This document shows positions 34,401-42,150 of a stretch of DNA of 64,000 nt, piece by piece (within the stretch, counting starts at the first letter, position 1; every line of letters starts with the position of its first letter). The stretch is from Apostichopus japonicus (taxonomy: Eukaryota; Echinodermata; Holothuroidea; Aspidochirotida; Stichopodidae): NCBI RefSeq assembly GCF_037975245.1, contig NC_092566.1, positions 5,208,001 through 5,272,000 on the forward strand. The letters are read 5' to 3'. The notes below the pieces were generated by a model. It was not told the DNA's origin and searched no databases. It saw nothing but the letters and a program-made list of their open reading frames with translations. A program made the position numbers and the translations under genes.

Positions 34401-36870
34401 ACTGATCTTTTTCTGCGCAGAAGTACTTCCTACCACCAAAGAGGTGAACACATAGATAATCCGGTCTACCACCCACCTCGAAATAACATCCAGGTATGTG
34501 TCAAACAAACTTTTTGTTTCCTATTTCTTCCTAAAACGCCGCCACAGAATACATCCACTCCGTGCTTAACCATCATCTTCATTATGCAGCCCAACACAAC
34601 ATGCAACACCATACCCTCCTCCTCTTTCCAATCCCTACAAATACATCCATAATAGAAGTACACGTTCATTCAAGGGCGTAGGAACTGGGGGGCTGGGGGG
34701 CGGAAGTATCATTCCGCCAGTCAGAAAACCACTTTTTCATTTCCAAATGAGAAAAAAATCTCATTTGGAGCACCAAATTGCATCTAAGGCCAGGTGAAAA
34801 TGCAAAATTATTTACAAAATGGAGTGGGTGTTGAAGTGTGCTATATTACACCAAATTGCATCTGAGGCCACCTGGAAATGCAAACAAAATTCCACCCCTC
34901 CTCTTAGACCCCTCCCCCAGGCCGGCCATCAGTCTTCAGCCCCCCCCCCACTCAAAGGTACCTTCCTACGCCACTGCATTCATTTCATATTAAGATCGTC
35001 AACACAGCGCGGAAGTTGAATAAAGAAACACATGTCTGCGTACGCCCCTATTGGCTTGACTTAATTTGCATTTAATCAGTAACCAGCTGGCTAAATTCCA
35101 GCTGGGTGCATTTGGCGTGATAAAAAATTACATAACTTTCCAACGCAATGGGATTCAAAAATTTTGTTAGATCAAACCATCTATGCTGGGTTGAGCTATC
35201 GTGATCCGCCACCATCACCCGATCCATCCATCCATTTTACTGAAACTTGGACACAATGTTGGTTGGATCTTGGGCTACTTTCGACCACCGGGAAATGAAA
35301 GTCAAAGGTCATTAAGGGGTCACTACAGGCCATTATGTGAAAATTTCATAAACGTATCTCCTCTTTCCCAGAAGACCACATATTTTTGAAAGTTGGTCAT
35401 AATGTTTCTTGGGTAGTGGTCATTAGAGGTAAAAACCTGAAAATCTCTATTACAGTCTGTCAAGTGATCTTGACTGCTCATTCTTCGATTGATTTTGATG
35501 GAACTTGGACACAAGGATCGTTGGATGTTGGGCTACTTTCAGACATCAGGAAGTTAAGGTCAAAGGTCATGTACAGGTCATTACAAGCCATTATGTTTAT
35601 CTTTAATAGGTATCTCCTCTTTCCCAGAGCGACCTATGTTTATGAAAGTTAGACACAATGTTTGTTGACTGTTGGGATACTTTTGACCACCGGAAAGGGA
35701 AGGTCAAAGGTCATTTAGGGGTCACTAAATGACATTATGTGGAAACCCTTCAAAATCTATCTCCTCTTTCCCAGAGAACCATGCACATTTTCTTGAAAGT
35801 TGGGAATAATATTTCTTGGGCAGTGCCTCTTTCGGGGTGTACAGGGATTTTGGATCCAAGGTCATTAGAGGTCAAAACCCGGAAATTTTTAAGAAATCAA
35901 GTGATCTTGAATGCTCATTCTTCGATTAATTTTGATGAAACTTAGAAAAAAATGATCGTTGGATGTTGGGCTACTTTCGACCACCGGGAAACTACGGTCA
36001 AAGGTTGTTTACAGGTGACTACAGCCATTATGTGGCCAATATTGGAGCGTAACATCCTCGCTGGAACAATAAATTCGCACTAAATCAAATTGAACGGTTC
36101 GAGTTACTGCACCATTGGTGCTCTAGTTATTAGCAAGTCCATTCTCAAGCGAAGTCTTTAGCATGGGCCCATAGAGTTTTGATAAATGTTATTCTAGTTA
36201 TGAAGACACGTAACTTTGTGTTCAGTCCTTTCAATCTTATATTACCTAATATTGTTCCAACTTGGGACATAGTTATGCCTCAAAGAACTTGTACTGACAA
36301 TATGAGCAATATAAATATCCTCTTGCTATCAGATAATAGTTAGGAACTGTTCATACTGTCAATACGAGTGCTTCAAAGAATGATATGGAAGGACAGTCAG
36401 GAGGGATATTAACATTGCAAAATTTTCCCAACTGGCTGTGTTATTATTATTCTATACGATTTATGAATTAATTGATGTAATTATTTATCTTTTGAACTCC
36501 TAATCAATAGATGCAAACAATCGATCGATCTTCATTCCATCTCGCTGAACCACGGACGACAGAACAGTTCTCAACGTTCCCACGACGTGCACCGCCAGTG
36601 CAATCCACAAATAACAACAACGCTGCTGATGCCACTACTACTACTACTACTACCAATGACGTCACATCGACTTGCCAGAGCCTTCCACGTGATCAGCAAT
36701 TACACGAAGAAACCAATAAGCTTACCAGTGGTTATGAAGATATGAGCCGAGGCAATAAGCCCAGTTCGCGGAAAGACACTAGCTCATATATCAGTATGGA
36801 CGACTCGTCTACGGAAGGGCATGAATACAGTAGCACAATTGCAAAGCATTATTCACAGACCAGGATTTAG
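19393..36870 (+). CDS. EGF-like: Pro-EGF-like type I membrane precursor (16 coding exons, 1050 aa, complete)
   Basis: Sixteen exons join in frame with compatible phases and GT-AG introns: 19393-19435, 19765-19842, 20478-20609, 21464-21666, 23587-23771, 24481-24702, 25118-25305, 27079-27433, 28140-28244, 29252-29667, 30046-30174, 32312-32437, 32675-32969, 33566-33721, 34334-34493, 36511-36870. Domains by residue: signal peptide 1-25, half EGF 26-40, Ca-binding EGF 41-84, YWTD propeller about 86-335, two-Cys linker 351-370, second propeller about 376-640, EGFs 647-683 and 689-726, Thr-rich stalk about 745-793, membrane-proximal EGF 800-836, membrane helix 850-876, cytoplasmic tail to 1050. The juxtamembrane EGF has spacing CX7CX5CX10CXCX8C with YxGxRC, the ErbB-ligand signature, and its intron falls between Cys4 and Cys5 as in vertebrate EGF-family ligands. 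Family knowledge: such precursors shed a soluble ErbB/EGFR ligand. Inference: this is the animal's EGF-type ligand gene. Alternatives (LRP, LDLR, nidogen) lack this ligand EGF. Splicing is deduced by eye. Confidence 0.88.
19765..19842 (+). CDS. EGF-like: pro-EGF-like exon 2: end of signal peptide and a half-EGF
   Basis: A pyrimidine-rich stretch ending in ACAG precedes the exon. It encodes the rest of the signal peptide, then the mature N-terminus DCPDGYEQIRRNGC, which looks like the third loop of an EGF repeat. The exon ends in phase 1, so the split codon makes the Asp that opens the next Ca-binding EGF. Confidence 0.85.
20478..20609 (+). CDS. EGF-like: pro-EGF-like exon 3: calcium-binding EGF domain
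   Basis: One whole EGF module in a symmetrical 1-1 phase exon, residues 41-84. It begins DINEC (Ca-binding consensus), has six cysteines at 45, 53, 57, 66, 68 and 81, and carries the Asx-hydroxylation pattern C-x-N-x4-F-x-C-x-C at 57-68. Confidence 0.93.
20679..21054 (-). mobile_element. tRNA-derived SINE in pro-EGF-like intron 3
   Basis: Read on the minus strand it starts with a tRNA-like head: A-box-like TGGTCAAGTGGTTAAGG, then the B-box GGTTCGAGCCC. A body with GTGTCCTTGGGCAAGGCACT follows, a core seen in many marine invertebrate SINEs. It ends GGCGCTATATAAATGTC with an ATTGATTGATT tail. The tail resembles that of the LINE at 11.8 kb. Confidence 0.85.
21464..21666 (+). CDS. EGF-like: pro-EGF-like exon 4: first blades of YWTD propeller 1
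   Basis: Residues 85-152. The opening strand reads PVIYFRRRKDIAQVD and the second blade has YWIN at 131-134 where YWTD is usual, both typical of LDLR class B repeats. Phase 1 in, phase 0 out. Confidence 0.92.
23587..23771 (+). CDS. EGF-like: pro-EGF-like exon 5: YWTD propeller 1, middle
   Basis: Residues 153-213. Contains a canonical YWTD at 175-178 followed by the usual blade pattern (IVRCSMNGTDQETVL). Phase 0 in, phase 2 out. Confidence 0.93.
24481..24702 (+). CDS. EGF-like: pro-EGF-like exon 6: YWTD propeller 1, middle
   Basis: Residues 214-287. Two blade motifs, FWST (217-220) and YWLD (261-264), separated by RIYRADFDGATRQLIV, the usual LDLR class B spacing. Phase 2 on both sides. Confidence 0.92.
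25118..25305 (+). CDS. EGF-like: pro-EGF-like exon 7: last blade of propeller 1
   Basis: Residues 288-350. Blade motif YWLG at 302-305 followed by a Gln/Asn-rich stretch with no cysteine, where other family members normally begin an EGF repeat. Phase 2 in, phase 1 out. Confidence 0.88.
27079..27433 (+). CDS. EGF-like: pro-EGF-like exon 8: linker and first half of propeller 2
   Basis: Residues 351-468. It starts with a linker holding only two cysteines (356 and 362), then blades PFVLFTTN, GKIFFADAGRGVIESANLDG and RQIYWTDS (YWTD at 464-467). The acceptor follows a T-rich stretch ending TTCATCAG. Phase 1 in, phase 2 out. Confidence 0.9.
28140..28244 (+). CDS. EGF-like: pro-EGF-like exon 9: propeller 2
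   Basis: Residues 469-503, completing one blade (GGSIRILANTGVFQPRGITV). Phase 2 on both sides, 105 nt, in frame with its neighbours. Confidence 0.88.
29252..29667 (+). CDS. EGF-like: pro-EGF-like exon 10: second half of propeller 2
   Basis: Residues 504-642. Blades show NWIYWTD (YWTD at 507-510), NKLLWVDYG and KFIWYTNWEDD, ending near RRRRMP where the next EGF begins. This is the longest exon. Phase 2 in, phase 1 out. Confidence 0.92.
30046..30174 (+). CDS. EGF-like: pro-EGF-like exon 11: EGF repeat after propeller 2
   Basis: Six cysteines at 647, 654, 658, 668, 670 and 683 in a 1-1 phase exon. A propeller followed by a packed EGF is the standard LDLR/EGF-precursor arrangement. Confidence 0.92.
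32146..32199 (+). repeat. Short tandem duplication in intron 11
   Basis: GGACACTCAGGGTTGCCAAT followed by GATGAT appears twice in succession. No known role. Confidence 0.85.
32312..32437 (+). CDS. EGF-like: pro-EGF-like exon 12: EGF repeat
   Basis: Six cysteines at 689, 696, 702, 712, 714 and 726 in a 1-1 phase exon. It starts DNPC rather than the DxxEC of a strong calcium site. The acceptor follows an unusually long T run. Confidence 0.92.
32675..32969 (+). CDS. EGF-like: pro-EGF-like exon 13: Thr-rich stalk and loops A/B of the ligand EGF
   Basis: Residues 728-825. A Pro/Thr-rich, probably O-glycosylated segment (about 745-793) leads into Cys1-Cys4 of the ligand EGF (800, 808, 814, 825). 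I placed the donor at TGCAC/GTACGT because it joins the next exon in frame and gives C-T-C. A second GT six bases on would break the C-x-C spacing. Confidence 0.9.
33566..33721 (+). CDS. EGF-like: pro-EGF-like exon 14: loop C of the ligand EGF, stalk and membrane helix
   Basis: Residues 826-877. Cys5 at 827 and Cys6 at 836 frame TPQYTGAR, which holds the family-invariant Gly833 and Arg835. A 13-residue basic stalk (RHTRTLISRFLDN) follows, where shedding would be expected, then a hydrophobic helix at 850-876 and Arg-Arg as a stop-transfer signal. Confidence 0.9.
34334..34493 (+). CDS. EGF-like: pro-EGF-like exon 15: proximal cytoplasmic tail with NPVY
   Basis: Residues 878-931. Ser/Asn-rich tail with DNPVY at 919-923, an NPxY-type motif of the kind that binds PTB domains and clathrin adaptors in LDLR-family tails. 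Phase 2 in, phase 0 out. Confidence 0.85.
34673..34976. mobile_element. Short element with GGCGTAGGAA termini (about 304 bp) in pro-EGF-like intron 15
   Basis: GGCGTAGGAA at the left end and TTCCTACGCC at the right, with a possible CATTCA direct repeat outside (34667-34672, 34977-34982). Inside, CACCAAATTGCATCT occurs twice. Boundaries are approximate. Confidence 0.5.
35557..35569 (+). promoter_or_regulatory. DR1-type nuclear-receptor consensus, unit 2
   Basis: AGGTCAAAGGTCA: two perfect half-sites with one spacer base, the RXR/HNF4/COUP consensus. Sequence match only; repeated exactly at 35701-35713. Confidence 0.5.
35701..35713 (+). promoter_or_regulatory. DR1-type nuclear-receptor consensus, unit 3
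   Basis: Second perfect AGGTCAAAGGTCA. The other two units of the array carry one- or two-base variants. Confidence 0.5.
35859..35874 (+). promoter_or_regulatory. DR4-type nuclear-receptor consensus
   Basis: AGGTCATTAGAGGTCA, two perfect half-sites four bases apart, the spacing used by TR- and LXR-type heterodimers. Sequence match only. Confidence 0.45.
36511..36870 (+). CDS. EGF-like: pro-EGF-like exon 16: distal cytoplasmic tail and stop
   Basis: Residues 932-1050, stop TAG at 36868. Holds two YxxM motifs, YEDM (1006-1009) and YISM (1024-1027), an acidic DDSSTE patch, and a (ACT)n microsatellite at about 36637-36652 coding for seven Thr. The acceptor is ATCAATAG. The exon begins with ATG in phase 0, but this Met is internal to the spliced frame. 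Confidence 0.82.
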   Translation: MQTIDRSSFHLAEPRTTEQFSTFPRRAPPVQSTNNNNAADATTTTTTTNDVTSTCQSLPRDQQLHEETNKLTSGYEDMSRGNKPSSRKDTSSYISMDDSSTEGHEYSSTIAKHYSQTRI

Positions 36871-36979
36871 GCTAATAGATTAAGAACTTGAACGGCAGAA
36901 ATTGGATATGTTATCGAAAACGTAGCATGAAAACGAACGTATATCCGCCGAGACGCTGAAGTATGCGTAGAGTATAAAG

Positions 36980-37516
36980 CAGGGGTTCCCTAACTGGGGT
37001 GCATGAACCTCCAGGGGGTGCGTGAGTCCATCCCAGGGGGTTTGTGAGACGTTTCTGAAAGTCAAAACTAGAGTACTTTTTGTTTAACTAAAATCTGTTA
37101 TATCATGTAATTTAGTAATGTGCAAAAGTCGTACCTATCGACAAACTTTTTTCGCATCCCATAGGCATATGTTGCCATAGTAGTACCGTACCATGCATGT
37201 GATAAATAACTGAATTATGAAACAGACGCAGGCTGCATGACTTTGGTGAAGTTGGTGTACGCATGCAACAGTACGTCGTGAAGATAAAGAGCTGATCTAA
37301 TCTGATCTTGAAGTTTCCAAATAATTATTTGTTCATCTGTTGTTGTTTTTTCATTACAATATTACAATATAACTATGTACTTGATCTTTTACGAAGCACT
37401 GTTATGCGTATTATAGTATAATAATGACTCAGATCGTGTCTCGAATAGTTGGGGGTTCGTGGACAACTCTGACATCCACAGGGGATTCGTGGGGGGATAA
37501 AGTTAGGGAAACCCTG
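36980..37516. mobile_element. Non-autonomous hAT-type element, second family (537 bp)
   Basis: Termini CAGGGGTTCCCTAACT and AGTTAGGGAAACCCTG with a perfect 8-bp duplication GTATAAAG (36972-36979 and 37517-37524). It lies 110 bases after the pro-EGF-like stop codon, inside the predicted 3' UTR. Confidence 0.9.
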
Positions 37517-37616
37517 GTATAAAGAGTTAATTAACAACTACAACAATTACCTTCTGGGATTTTAATCACGAAAACTGCTCCTATCGACAATCATATCGAA
37601 ACAAGTAGAGGTCATA

Positions 37617-37622
37617 AATAAA
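37617..37622 (+). terminator. Candidate polyadenylation signal of the pro-EGF-like gene
   Basis: AATAAA lies 747 bases after the stop codon, followed about 15 bases later by a GT-rich stretch. If used, the 3' UTR contains the whole hAT-type element at 36980-37516. A second candidate (AATAAA near 38297) lies further down. Confidence 0.4.
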
Positions 37623-37624
37623 CA

Positions 37625-39271
37625 AGCAACTTTGGGTGAGTGTGTGATAATGACGGAGGGGGAACCCCGAGGGACGGGAAGTTGGAGGCTGGGTGGGAAT
37701 TAGTTGTCGATTGACCTTTACAGCTTACAGGCTGTTCAAATATGCTATAGTTTTATATAGCCAGTTGTGTGTTTGTAACCGATAGAGTTTTGCTATTAAG
37801 GATGTATATGAATAAGTTCACCCTTCCTCAACCCTTCCCCCTCCCTGCCCCTCCTTCAATATTGGGAACCCGATTATGGTCTTAACAAGTTTTCATCTAA
37901 TTGTACATCAGTACTTTCAGTCCGTCTTTTCTATTATTAACACTGTTATGACATTTCAACTTAAGTCAAAAGGAGCTTGGTGGGGGGGGGGGGGGGGCAG
38001 TGGAGTGGGAAACATATCATGTGACATTAATTCCAGATACTTTTGTAACGATATGGCAAAGAAATATGGCTCAAGGTCACGCCTTCATTATACCAAAGTA
38101 AGTGGAAACGTTTCTTGTTGAGCATTCTTTTCTTCTGTGTGAAGGAGGTGCATTCTTTGAAGTTTATATTTGTAAACATTGTATATTACTTTTTTTCTTT
38201 CGCGGATACTTCTTTCGACAGTGTTGTGAATACTTTTCTACGTTTTTGAGGTTGGGGTGACGGACCAAACTCTCAACTCGTTTGACTCTAAGTATAATAA
38301 AGAGATTTAGAACCTCCTTTTAGAGCGCTTAAGTTGAGAGAAAATTCTGTATACATTTTAAAAGTAATGTGATCAGCATGCAATATTAATGCTATGCACT
38401 GGACTATAATATAATGATCAAGGCAACGTCTGACACAGGAAAGTGTGACGTCACAGTACGGATGCCAATTATGACATCTAAATACTACACGTGTAATCAG
38501 GTTGGAATATATTTCAAATCTCTCTCAGATATACAAATTAGTGATATACCGTAAGTTGAACGAAATAACTAGTATGTGATTGATCTATTCTTAAATCATC
38601 TCGACCGCGGTATTTTTTTTTTTACAAAAATATATTATTCTTAAATTTTTTTTTTTCTTTAGTCATTTTTATACGTAGTGTTTTAGTTTGATACAATATT
38701 AAGATTTAAAAAAAAAAATAACAATATGCTGGTCATATGTCCCAAATCGATGAATTGGATATGTCGTTTAATATTCATCACGTGATATATGTTTTACGAT
38801 TACGATACGTAATTTATATCGAACGCGAGAAATAGGTGGCGGTGTTTATGAGTGTGTGAAATGTATTTAATGCATGAGATTTTAATGTTTCATATCTTAG
38901 ACTTTAGTTTCTTTTCTTAGGGTAAACCCCCAAACGAACAAATTTGTTTCCTGTTTCTCTAAATAGTAGTTCGACAATGACGTATCACTGCCCATCATCA
39001 TTTTTATTCAATGTTTATTTTTTATTTCTTTCTTATTTGTTTGTTATAATTGTTGTTTGTATCTACATCAGAATATGTTTCCCAATAAATTTTGTATTTT
39101 TCATCCTTTCAAGTTTTCTGTTGTCTATAAACTCGTCACTTTCAAGACATACCAAAGCATATAAAGAAGTTTTCAACTGGTATATCCTACCCACCACATG
39201 ATAGCTGAGAAATTGGCCTCTCATGGCACTTGCAAATTTCCATATCATGACCGTTTAGATTTAATTGAATG
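37625..39271. other. Intergenic spacer, no gene seen
   Basis: Contains a 16-base G run at about 37982, a perfect TGACGTCA at 38446 and T-rich stretches. Nothing coding is supported. Confidence 0.55.
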
Positions 39272-39610
39272 TAGTGAACAATTAAAACATTTTGCAGAAA
39301 AATGTTGAATTGACGAGATATGATAATTTGTCAATTTAACATTTTGCAGAAAATTGTTGAATTGACGACATACTATAAGTGATCAATTCAACATTTTGCA
39401 GAAAATTGTTCAATTACTCAGTTGGAAGTGAACAATTGAACATTTTTCAGAAAAATGTTCAATTTACGAGATCTGATAAGTTTTCAATTAAACATTTTGC
39501 AGAAAAAATGTTCAATTGCTCAGTTAAAGCAACTGAGCAATCCAACATTTTTCTGATTTTTGATAAGATATTATCTTGTCATCTAAACAATTTACTGGAA
39601 AATGTTGACT
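39272..39610. repeat. Tandem array of hairpin units, period about 50 bp
   Basis: Five clear units and one or two degenerate ones. Each has the core CAATTxAACATTTTGCAG followed by AAAAATGTTxAATTG, so each can fold into a stem of about 14 bp with a small loop. Spacers alternate between ACGAGATATGATAAG-like and CTCAGTTGGAAG-like words. AT-rich, between the pro-EGF-like 3' end and PFDN1. Confidence 0.88.
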
Positions 39611-42060
39611 TATTGGGCCAAAGTTATCTTATGTTGATGGCACTTTTAAACTTCCGTAGCCTAGCTATGCTACTGTACAGGTTCATATGAGTCTATTTAA
39701 TTTCAAATTCGACTCGGGCCATTGACTGAAGTCCGTTTGGAGACTTCTTCAATATTTTTCTAGAATATCCCCATTGGAAATGGAATTATTTCAATGTTAT
39801 ATGTTCTATGCTAAAAATTGCACATAATATTGCTTAAAACTAATTAAATATAGACCCTAGTGACAATAAAGTCATCAAGCTAATCCGATATATTTTTCAA
39901 CCTCCATAAATCCCATTCCTCCATTCTCCGAGAACACTTATCTTCTTGCCCTTAAATATGACAAAATCTGAATGAGAACCAAAATATACAGGATATTTTT
40001 CTGAAGTGTATTTATCCAATTGCAAAGTATAGAAGCTCATCACTGTACGTTCCAAAGTATGGTCAGTGTAAAAACGTATCCTTGATTTTTATACTGAACT
40101 TTCGGTGCCAAGACACTTTACACAATAGCCATGTATCTAAAATGCAAATCAACAATTAACATTTTTCGACTCTTTTTTTTTCATTAAAAAAATCTGCGTA
40201 TTTATACCAGCTATTGAGTTCTTGTGTCCATTAGTATCAAAATATAACCGATAACTAAAACTTTTATGTTTAGGGTAGTTCTCCTTTGTGCCAATGTTTG
40301 GCAAATCTCCCACTGTTATATATAATACTACAATTGAAGAACACCTAAAAACAGTGCAAAACACAGAAATAACTATACATCAACTTTTTGATAATCACAA
40401 ATTTCCACTGCAAGAGTATAAATTCTACCAATCCAATCCCCAGATACTGAATACGCATTTATGAGCAGATGTCGCTGAAGATATGCTGATCATCTTAATT
40501 GGTGGATATAATTGACCAAGTTTATCTAAAAAAATTGCTCAGAAGAAAATGTTTCCGATGTCTCAGTTTCAACACAGATGTAAATAGTCATGGTACGTTC
40601 TTACATAGCGTGATATCATGTCACGATGCAGTACTGATGTCTTTTTGCTATTAGATAAAAGGTTTGGAACTGTTTAAAACTGCCACAAAAATTGCTTTGA
40701 AGGGTTGACATGAAATATATAAACAGATTAGAGTGGTAGCAAATTATCCCAACTAGTTGATGTTCTCTGATATCACATCTACAGTAAGCTTTCCACACTT
40801 CACTGCAAGAATGGTAAGAACAATCCAACATGCTAGTCTGCTAGCCTACCCAACACTTAACAATTGACAGAAACGTCCTAGATAATATGCACAAAAGTAA
40901 TAATCATAAAAGTAAATATCAAGGTTAAGTATCTCCTAACCTAAACTACACCTTGATGGTATACAAGTATAAGAAATTTCATTTTTCCTCTGTAATTGAT
41001 ACTTGTGATAAACTAGGACACCAAATAATTGTCCAATTTGGCCTCCCATGAAGGATACACATGATGTCAGGTAGTTGTGACTAAAGCTAGCATTACAAAG
41101 ATGATACAAATGATATTTGAAGGTAAATATGGAATGAAAATCTTACATATATCAGTTTTACCATTTGACTTCCCAAGGAGGGTACATATGAAACCCTTGA
41201 TATGGAGATACCGAAGAAATCAAGAAGGAACCTGGCCACAAAATCCTTCAATTATTTCACAGAAACTATTCAAGTTAATCTCAACCTTCTTCAGCTCATC
41301 ATTTTCATCACATTTTAACTGGAGGTATTTTTTTGGGGTGCTAACTTTATGGCCTAAGCTTTTAGCCAAGAACTCCTGTGAAATCGGTACACTTTAGCCT
41401 AACATGCATTCAGTACTGAGAATAATATGGTAGATTTTGTAAAGTTACATAAAAGAGAATTCAAATACTCACAGATATGCAAATTGGGATTGGCAAACAT
41501 TTAAAGATAACACATAACAGTAATATGCCACAATATCTAACCAAACAGCAAAAGACGAAGCACCGCAGTCAATTTGTTACACAAAAGGTCACGACACATG
41601 CTATAATAATTTTGTACACTTTTTAATGAAAATCTTGATATCTAATGTCATTCTCTAAAATGCCAAATATTAAAGGTGATTGCTTAAAGGGACTTCCTAT
41701 TGAACCTACAAATGGCTAAACTGGTCATCGCAATGCTATGAAAATTACAACAAAACTTGAGCAATTCTCTGGTGTTTTCAAACAGTCACATCTAAAATAT
41801 TCAAGTATTTCAGAGAAATTTGTTTCTTCAAAAGTCGTAATATAGTGACACTGGAGTAAACCAGCCTTTCGATGAAGTTCGGTACCATCAGGCAATGGTG
41901 CTTCAGTTTGCTACACATGCAGTTCCTTTTTGACCAAACCAGCTGTGTTTTAGGTGAGGAATGGCTACCATGATGGAGTCCATCCTCTGGTCAGCTTGCA
42001 TCTCACCTACAACAGGTCATCCAGTAGATCCCCCCACATTCACAGATAGACAAGAATTCA
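39611..42060 (-). other. Region downstream of PFDN1, including its 3' UTR
   Basis: AT-rich, free of long G/C runs. The PFDN1 3' UTR occupies the right part; an ATTAAA-type signal (minus strand, about 41622-41627) would give roughly 430 bases. ORFs here are short and unsupported. Confidence 0.4.
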
Positions 42061-42150
42061 CTATGGTTTGGCAGCTTGTCTCTGCGCCACCATTTCTCTT
42101 AGGTTATCTTCGCTTTCCTTCAATTTCTTCTGGTAGTATACTTTACTTCC
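42061..42150 (-). CDS. PFDN1: PFDN1 exon 4 with stop
   Basis: Thirty codons including TAG. Encodes YYQKKLKESEDNLREMVAQR, matching the C-terminal helix of prefoldin 1. The acceptor follows a long pyrimidine tract ending TTTTCACAG. Confidence 0.94.
   Translation of the reverse strand, partial: GSKVYYQKKLKESEDNLREMVAQRQAAKP

Larger units (their letters stand above)
35180..36030 (+). repeat. Irregular array of four related units with AGGTCA direct repeats, intron 15
   Basis: The phrase TTGGGCTACTTTCGACCACC recurs near 35270, 35525, 35670 and 35963, each followed by GGTCAAAGGTCA-like and CATTATGTG words. A companion phrase, TATCTCCTCTTTCCCAGAG, recurs at about 35355, 35611 and 35757. Spacing is uneven (143-292 bp). 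Confidence 0.82.

Noticed and set aside
39272-39610. CRISPR-like periodic array
   Set aside because: Units are degenerate, spacers are related to each other, and the DNA is clearly animal. It is a minisatellite of hairpins.
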